This document shows positions 7,839 to 16,526 of a stretch of DNA of 64,000 nucleotides, piece after piece. The DNA is from Oceanobacillus luteolus. Lineage in GTDB: Bacteria; Bacillota; Bacilli; Bacillales; Amphibacillaceae. Below the pieces are notes generated by a model. That model had not been told where the DNA came from, ran no database searches, and saw only the letters and a list, made by a program, of their open reading frames with translations. The translations under genes and the position numbers were made by a program. Location: positions 36,432 through 100,431 of the forward strand of contig NZ_JAMBON010000010.1 in NCBI RefSeq assembly GCF_023715655.1, read 5' to 3'. Every line of letters begins with the position of its first letter. The stretch's first letter is position 1.

Positions 7839-9542
7839 CTATGATTTATTTCCTCCTGATAGTCTATTAGCGAGAGCTTGTAACACAAGGACCATCACAA
7901 CGAGAATGACAGACATCGCTGCCGCAGAATAATACTCTGCCCTTAATACGTTTTGGAAAATAGCTAAACTCATCGGTGCCCAACTAGCCGGCGCCATCAA
8001 GATGGAAATACTTGTTTCTTTAATAACCGTAACAAACACTAAAATCGAGCCAGCCGCAATACCCGGAAGCATTAAGGGACCAACGACTGTAGTTGCTGCG
8101 GTTAAAGTCGACGCTCCAAGACTGACTGCCGCCTCTTCAATATCTTGCTTGATTGCCCGCATCGTACCAACCGTAGAACGAACCATATATGGCAATCTGC
8201 GGATACTATAAGCGATGATTAAAATCAGCGCAGTACCTGTCAGTTGTAGTGGAGCAGTATTGAACGTTTGAATTAATGCTATACCAAATGCGATTCCCGG
8301 CACGATTAAAGGGATAGTTGTCATAAAATCCAGCGTAGTGGAACGATGGCGTACAACAAAGTAGGAAACAAACACGGATATAATGACGCTAAGAATCAAA
8401 GCTCCACCAGCTAAAATTAAGCTGTTTTGGATATTGCCCAAAGATGATGTAAAGATGGTGCGATAATGTTCTAATGTATATCCACTCGGTAACGGATCTT
8501 TCCCCCAAGTTGTAGCCAGCGACTGTAAAATGATTGTAGCCAAAGCAAGAATTGGTAATAGTACTACGAGACTTGAAAATATCGCCAAGGGTATCGTTAA
8601 TGCTTTATTATCATTTAATTTAATCTCTTTAGGCTTGCCGGAGAGAATGTCATAGTTCTTCCCTTTTAAGAGATAGTTTTGCAGCCAATACACCACTCCC
8701 GCAACCGCAATCATAATAACCGTCAAGATGGCAGCTCCACCCCAGTTAAAGAATCCAGATATTTCACGATATGCATCCACGACAATTAAGTTCAAATCGT
8801 TCGGTGCCAAAATAATCGGTGTCCCAAAATCGGAAAAACTTACAGCAAATATGACGAGCATCGTTGAAAGCATGCCTGGCAATGCAATTGGAAACGTGAC
8901 AGTAATAAACGTCAGCCAGCCTTTTGCCCCCATATTCCGTGAAGCCTCCTCCAAAGAAGCATCCGTCACTTTAAAGGCTGCTACCATCGGCCAAAGCGCA
9001 TAAGGGAAAAAGAAGAAAATCTGTACAATCGCAATCCCTGTCATCGTGTACGGATCGAGCAACATTCCTTCGCCACCGAATTTTTCGTAAATATAGGTGA
9101 CCCATCCTGAGCGCCCAAACATAATGATAAAGGCATATGCAGAAATAAATGTCGGGATGACCAATGGAATCGTACATAGGGCACCTATCGTCTTTTTAAA
9201 TGGCATCTTCGTCCGTGCGATTCCATAAGCAATCGGAATACAAATCACGAGCACCCATAATGAAACGATAAGGGATAACTTTAGACTGTTTATCAATCCG
9301 GTAAGGTATCCACCATACGTGAATAAAGCTTTAAAGTTATCTAATGAAGCATTTCTAAACTGGTCAATCGTCTGTTGCATCCGTTCCATACTAATAAGCA
9401 AACCAAATACATTGATCGGCTGATTTGTAAATGCAACTAGAAATACAGATAATAGCGGAATGATTAAAAATAACAGAAAGAATCCATAGATTAATAGCTT
9501 GATTAGACCAATTCCTACAAAATGTTTTTTGAATTTATTCAT
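7839..9542 (-). CDS. ABC importer permease, fused double-domain (iron/phosphonate type)
   Basis: This 567-residue membrane protein has two tandem BPD-transporter permease halves with about 12 transmembrane segments. Each half carries an EAA loop: EEASRNMGAKGW near residue 200 and EEAAVSLGAST near 475. The two-in-one layout is typical of FbpB/AfuB and of 2-aminoethylphosphonate-type importers. The ATG overlaps the stop of the ATPase gene (ATGA at 9539-9542), indicating translational coupling. Together with the ATPase and binding protein it forms a complete importer. The locus (GlpP, glycerophosphodiesterase, HAD phosphatase) argues for a phosphorylated glycerol compound rather than iron, but this is inference. 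Confidence 0.9.
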   Translation of the reverse strand: MNKFKKHFVGIGLIKLLIYGFFLLFLIIPLLSVFLVAFTNQPINVFGLLISMERMQQTIDQFRNASLDNFKALFTYGGYLTGLINSLKLSLIVSLWVLVICIPIAYGIARTKMPFKKTIGALCTIPLVIPTFISAYAFIIMFGRSGWVTYIYEKFGGEGMLLDPYTMTGIAIVQIFFFFPYALWPMVAAFKVTDASLEEASRNMGAKGWLTFITVTFPIALPGMLSTMLVIFAVSFSDFGTPIILAPNDLNLIVVDAYREISGFFNWGGAAILTVIMIAVAGVVYWLQNYLLKGKNYDILSGKPKEIKLNDNKALTIPLAIFSSLVVLLPILALATIILQSLATTWGKDPLPSGYTLEHYRTIFTSSLGNIQNSLILAGGALILSVIISVFVSYFVVRHRSTTLDFMTTIPLIVPGIAFGIALIQTFNTAPLQLTGTALILIIAYSIRRLPYMVRSTVGTMRAIKQDIEEAAVSLGASTLTAATTVVGPLMLPGIAAGSILVFVTVIKETSISILMAPASWAPMSLAIFQNVLRAEYYSAAAMSVILVVMVLVLQALANRLSGGNKS

Positions 9543-10660
9543 ATGAGCAGCACCCTTTCAGGTGATACACTTAATCGAATCGTAGAACCATTCGTTTTGA
9601 TACTATCGCCGGACTCGTATGTTGTATCAACCAGTAAGTTATGTTCTCCGACTTTCACATCATAACGAACAATCGATCCAAGATATGTGGCCAATAATAT
9701 TTCCCCTTCAAACGTGTTTCCTGTCTGATCTTTCGCACCGTTTAATACTTGTATATTTTCTGGCCTGACGACAACATCTACATGCTTTTTATCTGTTGGT
9801 GATGCAGACTTGATGCGCTGATTGCCAATCTTTACGGTTGTAAGCCCGTTTTCAGTCCCTACTACTTCACCTGGCAGGATGTTGGATGTACCGACAAAGT
9901 CAGCAATGAATGGTGTGTTCGGTTTACTATAGAGATCTGTAGGTGTTCCTATCTGCAAGATCTTCCCATCCTTCATGACAGCGATACGATCGGCCATGCT
10001 CATCGCTTCTTCCTGGTCATGAGTAACGAATATCGTAGTGATTTTCAAATCCTGCTGAATGCGCCGGATTGTATTACGCATCGTATGCCGAAGCTTTAAA
10101 TCTAGATTAGACAATGGTTCATCCATCAACAACACTTCAGGCTCCATCACAAGTGCTCTCGCAAGTGCAACCCGCTGTTGCTGACCACCGGAAAGTTCAC
10201 TCGTAAGCTTATTGGCATGATCCGTTAATTCTACGTATTCCAAGATGTCCATTACCTTTTCCGTAATATGCTTTGGATATTTTACGATTTTGCTATTGAG
10301 CATCCGAGTGTAGACGCCAATCTTTTTAAACAGATTATTTTTCTTCAGTTCCTTTATATTTAGGCTATACGCAACATTGTCAAACACATTCATGTGAGGA
10401 AAAAGTGCATAACTTTGAAAAACCATTCCACAGTTACGCTCATTGGGCGCCAAGTTGGCTATATCTTTCCCACCAATCATGATGGATCCTTTCGTTGGCG
10501 CTTCAAAACCTGCGATACATCTCATCGTTGTTGTTTTTCCACATCCTGATGGACCGAGGAGGGCAAAGAATTCGCCCTCTTTTATGTCCAAATTTATATC
10601 TTGAAGTACTGTTACTCCTGAAAATTCTTTCCTAAGTTGTTCAACAACAACTGATCCCAT
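9539..10660 (-). CDS. ABC importer ATPase (FbpC/PotA-like)
   Basis: This is a 373-residue cytoplasmic ATPase. Walker A is GPSGCGKTT near 36, the Q-loop FQSYALFPHMNVFDN follows, the signature is LSGGQQQRVALARAL near 157, Walker B is VLLMDEPLSNLD near 176, and the switch His is in FVTHD. A C-terminal TOBE-like regulatory domain begins near 260. There is an unusual basic insertion of about 20 residues between the Q-loop and the signature (around LFKKIGVYTRML). The start is the ATG at 10660, 9 bases after AAAGGAAG; an upstream ATG three codons earlier lacks spacing. It lies 6 bases after the binding-protein gene and overlaps the permease by 4 bases. Confidence 0.92.
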   Translation of the reverse strand: MGSVVVEQLRKEFSGVTVLQDINLDIKEGEFFALLGPSGCGKTTTMRCIAGFEAPTKGSIMIGGKDIANLAPNERNCGMVFQSYALFPHMNVFDNVAYSLNIKELKKNNLFKKIGVYTRMLNSKIVKYPKHITEKVMDILEYVELTDHANKLTSELSGGQQQRVALARALVMEPEVLLMDEPLSNLDLKLRHTMRNTIRRIQQDLKITTIFVTHDQEEAMSMADRIAVMKDGKILQIGTPTDLYSKPNTPFIADFVGTSNILPGEVVGTENGLTTVKIGNQRIKSASPTDKKHVDVVVRPENIQVLNGAKDQTGNTFEGEILLATYLGSIVRYDVKVGEHNLLVDTTYESGDSIKTNGSTIRLSVSPERVLLI

Positions 10661-10675
10661 ACTTATCAACTTCCT

Positions 10676-11716
10676 TTAATTAGTTTTACTGTTCCATTCA
10701 TTACGGATACGATCATAGTTTTCATTCACCCAATCAATGTCCAAGTCGACTGCATTTTCTTTTAAACTCTCCACATTTAATGGTGTTTTCGATTCTACTT
10801 CTGGGTTGATTGGGATATGGTACCAATCTGCTAAAATCTGCTGTGCTTCCTCTTCCAACAAGAAGTCCATGAACTTCTTGCCTCCCTCTGGATTAGGGCC
10901 TCCTTCTACTAGAGTAGCTGGATTTACAAGAATAGGAGTTTTATCAGGTACGATGAAATCTACTGTTTCACCGTTTGCTTGAAGTTCATATGCCATAAAG
11001 TCAAACCCAACAGCAATATGAGCTTCACCCATCGCCACTGCTTTTGTCGGGGCAGATCCCGAGTCAGGAACGGAGTTTGCATGAGAAGCAAGCTGTTTGA
11101 AATACTCCCATCCCTCTTCTTCGCCATGCTGCATCATATAGCTAAGCACCATTAATGTAGCTGTACCTGACGCTGCTGGATTAGGGAACTGAATTTTCCC
11201 TTCCCATTTCGGGTCGAGTAAGTCTTCCCATGTTTTCGGCGCTTCCTCTTCCGAAACAAGTTCTGTATTATAAGAAAAGCCAAGCACGAATAATTCTGTA
11301 CCGACATAATATCCATCTTCATGCTTCATCTTGATTCCGTTTTCGACGACTTCCCAATCCTCTGCACTCTCTGGAATATACTGAGTGATGATACCTCTAT
11401 CAACTGCAGATTCAAATGGAAGAATACCGCCACCACCATACCACACATCCGCTTGTGGATTTTCTTTTTCTGCCATCATCTGGTTCACTAATACGTTTGT
11501 TCCTGCATAGTGGACATTCACTTTCTCTCCATACAATTCTTCATATTTTTCTGCGAGCTCTTTTGTTAAATCAGGTGTTTCAGGTGAATATAACGTAATT
11601 GCACCTCCGGAAGAACCATCGCCACTTCCAGCTTGTCCATCCGTATCCTCCGCACAAGCAGCAAGCATTCCAAAGGCTAAAACAAATAAAAATAGTAAAG
11701 TTGTAAACCTTTTCAT
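10676..11716 (-). CDS. ABC importer solute-binding lipoprotein (FbpA-like)
   Basis: This extracytoplasmic binding protein has 346 residues. A type II signal ends in the lipobox LAAC (Cys21), followed by a Gly/Ser linker. The mature part matches the FbpA/PhnS-like family: ITLYSPETPDLTKELAEKYE at the start, and the segment around ADVWYGGGG. It is the first gene of an importer-phosphatase operon. The gene is preceded by AGGGGGA, a good sigma-A promoter at 11848-11876, and between them a hairpin-plus-T-run at 11759-11813 that looks like an attenuator. The ligand is unknown; glycerol-3-phosphate or a glycerophosphodiester is favoured by context. Confidence 0.9.
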   Translation of the reverse strand: MKRFTTLLFLFVLAFGMLAACAEDTDGQAGSGDGSSGGAITLYSPETPDLTKELAEKYEELYGEKVNVHYAGTNVLVNQMMAEKENPQADVWYGGGGILPFESAVDRGIITQYIPESAEDWEVVENGIKMKHEDGYYVGTELFVLGFSYNTELVSEEEAPKTWEDLLDPKWEGKIQFPNPAASGTATLMVLSYMMQHGEEEGWEYFKQLASHANSVPDSGSAPTKAVAMGEAHIAVGFDFMAYELQANGETVDFIVPDKTPILVNPATLVEGGPNPEGGKKFMDFLLEEEAQQILADWYHIPINPEVESKTPLNVESLKENAVDLDIDWVNENYDRIRNEWNSKTN

Positions 11717-11758
11717 TTTAATCCCCCTTTGAACTTACGAACATTCTTCAGAAATGAT

Positions 11759-11813
11759 AAAAGAAGAGATTGAAAAATATACTCCTCCAAAGGAGTACCA
11801 TTTCATCTCTTCT
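11759..11813 (-). promoter_or_regulatory. leader attenuator hairpin of the ABC importer operon
   Basis: On the minus strand the leader folds into an outer stem (GAAGAGATGAAA with TTTCAATCTCTTC, one bulge) and an inner perfect stem TACTCCT/AGGAGTA with loop TTGG. Five T residues follow. This terminator lies between promoter and gene, the arrangement expected for an antitermination-controlled transcript. The loop region CTTTGG recurs in the glycerophosphodiesterase leader. Confidence 0.65.
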
Positions 11814-11847
11814 CTTCCGCTCTCTGAGAAATATTCGATTGAATTCC

Positions 11848-11876
11848 ATATTAGCAAATTATTGGTTGATTGTAAA
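11848..11876 (-). promoter_or_regulatory. sigma-A promoter of the ABC importer operon
   Basis: The minus-strand sequence TTTACA (11871-11876), a 17-base spacer and TAATAT (11848-11853). Transcription would start near 11841, about 30 bases before the attenuator hairpin. Confidence 0.7.
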
Positions 11877-12044
11877 TACTAAATTATTAAATAATATAGT
11901 TTAGATAGAAAATTCGGACATTGTTCCTATCCATTTATTCATAATAAGCTATTCTTCCTATAGACGATTCCGCATTTTCACATCATAATAATGGTAAATT
12001 TAACAATATTTTGGTAGGAGTCTAAGAGAAGATGCCTTAAAGGA

Positions 12045-12084
12045 CCCCTGATTTATTCAGGGAACACTTTGGTGTCTTTTTTTA
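12045..12084 (+). promoter_or_regulatory. leader attenuator of the glycerophosphodiesterase gene
   Basis: Two consecutive hairpins are seen: CCCTG...CAGGG at 12046-12062 and ACAC-TTTG-GTGT at 12064-12075. Seven T residues follow the second. It lies about 90 bases before the start codon, with no gene upstream on this strand, so it is a leader terminator rather than the end of another gene. It is the expected type of GlpP target. No clear -35/-10 pair was picked out upstream. Confidence 0.65.
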
Positions 12085-12177
12085 TTATTTTTTCTATTAA
12101 AGGAGGGATCAAAAAAAACGAAGAACCGGACCTCTATAGATTTAGCATAGACAAACTAATCTGAAGGAGGAATAAAC

Positions 12178-14475
12178 ATGGACAAGAAGAAATTATTGTT
12201 TCTACCAATTCTCGCAATCACCTTTCTATGTGCTAGCTTCCTAGGTCAGCAGACTATCTCAGCGAGTGAAAATGTATTACTGGAAGAAGACTTTGAAGCA
12301 GATGTGTTACCAGACGGTTTTGAAGTCATCGAAGGTACTGCAACGGTAAAGGACGGAGCATTAGAACTCACATCAACGGATATCTCCTCCCCCTCTCGTG
12401 TCATCTTTTCGGTTGCAGATGGAATAGGAGATTTCGTATTTGAAGCGGATGTGACGTTCCAATCAGCAGTAAATGATGCACGCTGGGCTTCTTTAATGTT
12501 TCGCATCCAAAATGAGGACTACCCATATTATCAATTTGCCGCCAGAAAAGGAACATCTGCATTAAATGGCTTAGAATTCGCCATTCGTACGGAATCGAAC
12601 AGTTGGAACGTTCCAATGAAGACATTTTATCCTGAGGATTTTGGATACGATGAAACGTATCGGATGAAAATCATCGCTAAAGGCGAACGTGTCCAACAAT
12701 TTGTCAATGGACAGCTCGTCATCGATACGGATATGGCAGATCAGTATTTGGAAGGAGATCTTGGATTCCAAGTATCTGGTGCAACGGTAGCTTTTGATAA
12801 TGTTAAAGTCACTACAAGAACAGAAGACCTGCCACCACTTGAAGATTCCAACGCCTTTTTGCCGGTGGAACCTGAAACGAATATGGTAAATGCACCAACG
12901 GTCATTTCAAGTGAAGTATTTGATGATATCGCTGCGTATGAAGGAGTGTCATCCGTCATCCTTCCTGTCGAAGTAAATGAAGATGGCGAGGTTATGGTTG
13001 GGGATACTACTTTAGCGGATAGGTTGCTCGCTATAAGAGGAGAAGTCATCCCGATTATTCAAGTGAATGATATGCAGGCAACGGACGGGGTAATTGAAGT
13101 TTTAGAGTCCACATCAACAAGGGATGTTCATATTTTATCTCCTCAAATTGATGTTTTAGAAAAAATTAAAGCTGCGTACCCAACAGCTCGAGGAGCCATC
13201 TTATATGAGAAAAATCATTTCAATAAACACGATATGAAAAAGTTGGTTGAGGATGCTAATATTAGTCGCTCCTTCACGGTCGTTTTACCTGAGCGACATG
13301 TTTCGATTGATACGGTTTATTATTTCCATAACCGGGCGATATCTGTTTGGGGAATTAGCGATGACGCTCATGCTTTAATCCATGCCGGGGTCGATGGAAT
13401 TGTCACCAATCACCCACAAGAAGCAGTGGAAGTATTTGGAGAGTACCCTGAAAACACGATCATCCAGCGTCCAATCGTCGTCGCTCACCGAGGCGTCCCT
13501 TCACTTGCACCGGAAAATACGATGGCAGGCTACCATCTATCCTATGAACTAGGTGCAGATTTGATTGAAACCGATATTCAACAAACAAAAGATGGACATA
13601 TCGTTATCATGCATGATGCAACAGTCGATCGGACAACAGATGGCACGGGGGCTGTTGCGGACTTAACGTTGGAAGAAATTCGCGAGTTGGATGCCGGGAG
13701 CTATTTTGGTGAAGAATTTGCCGGTGAAAAAGTTCCTACCTTCCGCGAGTTTCTAGAAGGCTTCAAGGATAAAGATGTAGTGTTGCTCGTTGAGCTAAAG
13801 GCAACAGATATTGAAGAGCAAGTACTTCAAGAAATTATGGAAGTCGGCGTAGAAGAAAAAGTCGTCCTGCAGAGCTTTAATATCGAAAGCGTTAAGAAAT
13901 TCAGGGAAATCTCCCCACATATTAGTGTCGGTTTCCTTTATTCCGCATCGGTGCCTGGTTCACCGGAACAACGGATTAAAGATGCTGAACAAATGTTAAA
14001 CTATGCAACCAGCATTGGCGCTCGTTTGAACGCAAGCTATGGCAGCCTTTCCAAAGAATCGATCACCTATATGAGACAACGCGGATTAATTAATATGCAC
14101 TGGACATTCCGTGATCAAGAGCCATTTAAAAACTTACTGAAAAGCGGCTTAATCGGACCAATTACAGACTATACCCAATGGTTGACGGATGGGCCAACCT
14201 ATATTGAAACACCAATTAAAAAACGTAATCTAAAAGTAGGAAAATCAGCAACTATTAATGCGAAAACCTTCGTCAACTATCGCACAAAACATAAAGAAAA
14301 CGCAGAAACTTCACTTTATGTGTACGATGGTCAAAGTTATGTCGATGTCGCTGAAAATGTCATCACAGCAGTCGCACCAGGGACAGCGGATGTTTTTGCT
14401 ATGCATACCTTCCATATGTTGGATGAAGATTGGAACTTAGTTTCTGAACCGATTGAAGTTAAGGTTAGTGAGTAA
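12178..14475 (+). CDS. secreted multidomain glycerophosphodiester phosphodiesterase
   Basis: This is an exported 765-residue protein. Residues 1-30 are a signal peptide ending near TISASE. Residues 35-215 look like a LamG/concanavalin-type domain (FEADVTFQ, AFDNVKVTT). Residues 225-425 resemble a degenerate GDPD barrel: they end GVDGIVTNHPQEA, but the catalytic HRG and ENT motifs are absent. Residues 433-680 are the active GDPD domain with AHRG, APENT, ETDIQ and MHDATVDRTTDG, which hydrolyses glycerophosphodiesters to glycerol-3-phosphate and an alcohol. A small beta/Ig-like domain closes the protein. AAGGAGG precedes the ATG. The leader attenuator and GlpP nearby suggest induction by its own product. 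It could feed the divergent ABC importer. Confidence 0.93.
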   Translation: MDKKKLLFLPILAITFLCASFLGQQTISASENVLLEEDFEADVLPDGFEVIEGTATVKDGALELTSTDISSPSRVIFSVADGIGDFVFEADVTFQSAVNDARWASLMFRIQNEDYPYYQFAARKGTSALNGLEFAIRTESNSWNVPMKTFYPEDFGYDETYRMKIIAKGERVQQFVNGQLVIDTDMADQYLEGDLGFQVSGATVAFDNVKVTTRTEDLPPLEDSNAFLPVEPETNMVNAPTVISSEVFDDIAAYEGVSSVILPVEVNEDGEVMVGDTTLADRLLAIRGEVIPIIQVNDMQATDGVIEVLESTSTRDVHILSPQIDVLEKIKAAYPTARGAILYEKNHFNKHDMKKLVEDANISRSFTVVLPERHVSIDTVYYFHNRAISVWGISDDAHALIHAGVDGIVTNHPQEAVEVFGEYPENTIIQRPIVVAHRGVPSLAPENTMAGYHLSYELGADLIETDIQQTKDGHIVIMHDATVDRTTDGTGAVADLTLEEIRELDAGSYFGEEFAGEKVPTFREFLEGFKDKDVVLLVELKATDIEEQVLQEIMEVGVEEKVVLQSFNIESVKKFREISPHISVGFLYSASVPGSPEQRIKDAEQMLNYATSIGARLNASYGSLSKESITYMRQRGLINMHWTFRDQEPFKNLLKSGLIGPITDYTQWLTDGPTYIETPIKKRNLKVGKSATINAKTFVNYRTKHKENAETSLYVYDGQSYVDVAENVITAVAPGTADVFAMHTFHMLDEDWNLVSEPIEVKVSE

Positions 14476-14479
14476 AAAA

Positions 14480-14515
14480 ATAATCCCTCAGCTAATACTA
14501 CGCTGAGGGATTATT
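14480..14515. terminator. bidirectional terminator, member of a repeated hairpin family
   Basis: Perfect arms AATCCCTCAGC and GCTGAGGGATT flank a nine-base loop. A seven-T run follows on the minus strand. It serves the convergent genes on both sides. The CCCTCA/TGAGGG core recurs at five other places in this window. Confidence 0.8.
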
Positions 14516-14520
14516 GGCGT

Positions 14521-14958
14521 CTAAGACTGTGTCTTATGGACAATATCAAATGTGATGTTGGAATCATTTTCTTTTTTATTCGTGATTACCCAGTTCGGAG
14601 AAAGCATGTTTTCAAAAGAAGCAAATCCATCTGAACTCAATTCGATTCCTAAAAATCGATGTTCTTCTAATGTATAATCTTTCCCTGATTCCAGATTGAA
14701 TTTAATATTCAAGATACGTTCGATTCCGTAAACAGACATAAATTTGATGCTATAGCCGGAAAGGATAGCTTGTTCGATACGTTCTGGATCATCTTTTACT
14801 TCGTGGACAAACTTCAGATAATCGAAGCTATCATCTTTCTCCAAAATGGCATCGATGTCAGCAGTTTTGATCGCATGAACTAATTCCGACTTTGTCATGC
14901 CAGCGGCAAGCAAAGTTTCAACCATGTAGGCTTCCATTAATGTCAGTGATGCTGCCAT
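14521..14958 (-). CDS. conserved-looking hypothetical protein at the end of the peptide ABC operon
   Basis: I do not recognise this 145-residue soluble protein. It is acidic, has no signal peptide or membrane segment, and begins with a helix-rich segment (TLMEAYMVETLLAAGM). AAGGGGGAG precedes the ATG. It lies 12 bases after the oligopeptide-binding lipoprotein gene and before the terminator, so it is the last gene of that operon. A small helical protein trailing an oligopeptide transporter could be regulatory or chaperone-like, but nothing in the sequence shows this. Confidence 0.7.
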   Translation of the reverse strand: MAASLTLMEAYMVETLLAAGMTKSELVHAIKTADIDAILEKDDSFDYLKFVHEVKDDPERIEQAILSGYSIKFMSVYGIERILNIKFNLESGKDYTLEEHRFLGIELSSDGFASFENMLSPNWVITNKKENDSNITFDIVHKTQS

Positions 14959-14970
14959 TATTTCTCCCCC

Positions 14971-16506
14971 TTATTCACTTAATGTAATTTCATCCACTAC
15001 GTATAATTCATCCAGTCTTGGTGTATAATCAATCCGGTCACTCACACCATAGCGGCCTTCCAATTGGAACAGATAAACAACACCTCTGTCTTCCGCTAAG
15101 ATTTCTTGTACTTTCTGGTACTGTTCGCTACGCTCTTCTTCATTCATATTATAGGCTGCTTCATTCAGTAATTCATCCACTTCTTCATTTGCATAACTCG
15201 TCACGTTGTCTTCTCTAAATAGCTCGAGGACACTTCCGTCAAACATATCATTACCCCAACCGACGAAAACACCTTCCGCTAAATCTTCAGCGAATAAACG
15301 TTTTGCAAATTGGCTTTGCTCCAATAACTCAAGGTTAGCAGTAATTCCAACTTCCTGAAGCATTCCACCAACTACTTCAGCCATTTCTGTGTAATAGTTG
15401 TTTACTGAGATATCAACTGTAATTCCGTCTTCGTATCCAGCTTCTGCCAATAATTCCTTGGCACGCTCTGGGTCATACTCATACGTATCATAAAGGGACT
15501 CATTTGCACCGAAGTTTCCTGGAGTAACATGCGTTCTTGTCGGTGTAGCTGCACCTAATAAAATTTCATCAATAATCACTTGGTTATCGATGGCAAGATC
15601 AATTGCTTCACGAACTCGTGGGTCAGCAGTAGGTGCATCCTCTTCTGTTGATAACCAAAGCTGAATCACACGTTGAATCGGTTCTAATTTCACGTGCGTT
15701 CCGTCATTGTCATTGATTCTATCAATATCTGCTGTTGGAATATTAAAGGCGATATCCACTTCATTCGTCAATAGCTCCGCCACTCTCGTTGAGTCTTCTG
15801 GAACGACAGTGAAGTGAACTTTTTCCCAATTTGGCTCACCTTCGAAATAATCTTCAAATCTCGTCAGCTCTACATAATTATCTTTTTTCCAATCAGAGAA
15901 TTGATAAGCTCCTGTTCCTACAGGATGTTGGAAAAATTCTTCCGCCCCCACTTCTTCAAAATGAGCAGCAGGGAAAATGCTTGCTGCAACGGTTGATAGT
16001 CTGCTTAATAATTGTGGATCAGCTTCTTCTGTAACGATATGTACCGTATGATCGTCCACCACTTTCACTTCGGCAATTTTGTTGAATACAGAGTATTGCT
16101 GTAGTGTGTTGTCATTCGCAACCCGTTCTAATGAGAATTTCACATCTTCTGCAGTGAAATCATCACCATTATGGAAAGTTACTCCTTCTGTCAATGTAAA
16201 CTCCCAAGTTGTATCATCCATTTGTTCCCAACCTGTCGCAAGATCTGGAACGATTTCCCCTGAAGCATCACGCTTCACCAATTTATTGTAGATATTCACA
16301 AGGACTGCTGACGTTGTGATGACATTATTGTTTTGCGGGTCAAGCGTCGTAATATCTGCAGGATTGGCAATGGTCAGTAAAGAGTAGCCATCTGTTGTTT
16401 CGCTTCCTTCTGTATTTTTAGGTTCTTCATCTGGATCAGTAAAACCACAAGCGGCAAGCAACATCGTAATGATGAGCATCATGCTGAGTGCTTTAAACTT
16501 TTTCAT
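14971..16506 (-). CDS. oligopeptide/dipeptide ABC substrate-binding lipoprotein (family 5)
   Basis: This 511-residue extracytoplasmic binding protein has a lipobox LAAC (Cys20) and an acidic linker. The family-5 signatures are DITTLDPQNN near 52 and GVTFHNGDDFTAEDVKFSLERV near 115. It captures peptides or related solutes for the permease pair encoded upstream in the same operon. It follows the OppF-type ATPase by 20 bases and has AAGGAGG before its ATG. The substrate (dipeptide, oligopeptide, nickel or glutathione) cannot be told from sequence reading alone. Confidence 0.92.
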   Translation of the reverse strand: MKKFKALSMMLIITMLLAACGFTDPDEEPKNTEGSETTDGYSLLTIANPADITTLDPQNNNVITTSAVLVNIYNKLVKRDASGEIVPDLATGWEQMDDTTWEFTLTEGVTFHNGDDFTAEDVKFSLERVANDNTLQQYSVFNKIAEVKVVDDHTVHIVTEEADPQLLSRLSTVAASIFPAAHFEEVGAEEFFQHPVGTGAYQFSDWKKDNYVELTRFEDYFEGEPNWEKVHFTVVPEDSTRVAELLTNEVDIAFNIPTADIDRINDNDGTHVKLEPIQRVIQLWLSTEEDAPTADPRVREAIDLAIDNQVIIDEILLGAATPTRTHVTPGNFGANESLYDTYEYDPERAKELLAEAGYEDGITVDISVNNYYTEMAEVVGGMLQEVGITANLELLEQSQFAKRLFAEDLAEGVFVGWGNDMFDGSVLELFREDNVTSYANEEVDELLNEAAYNMNEEERSEQYQKVQEILAEDRGVVYLFQLEGRYGVSDRIDYTPRLDELYVVDEITLSE

Positions 16507-16526
16507 GTTGTCATTTCCTCCTTCAA

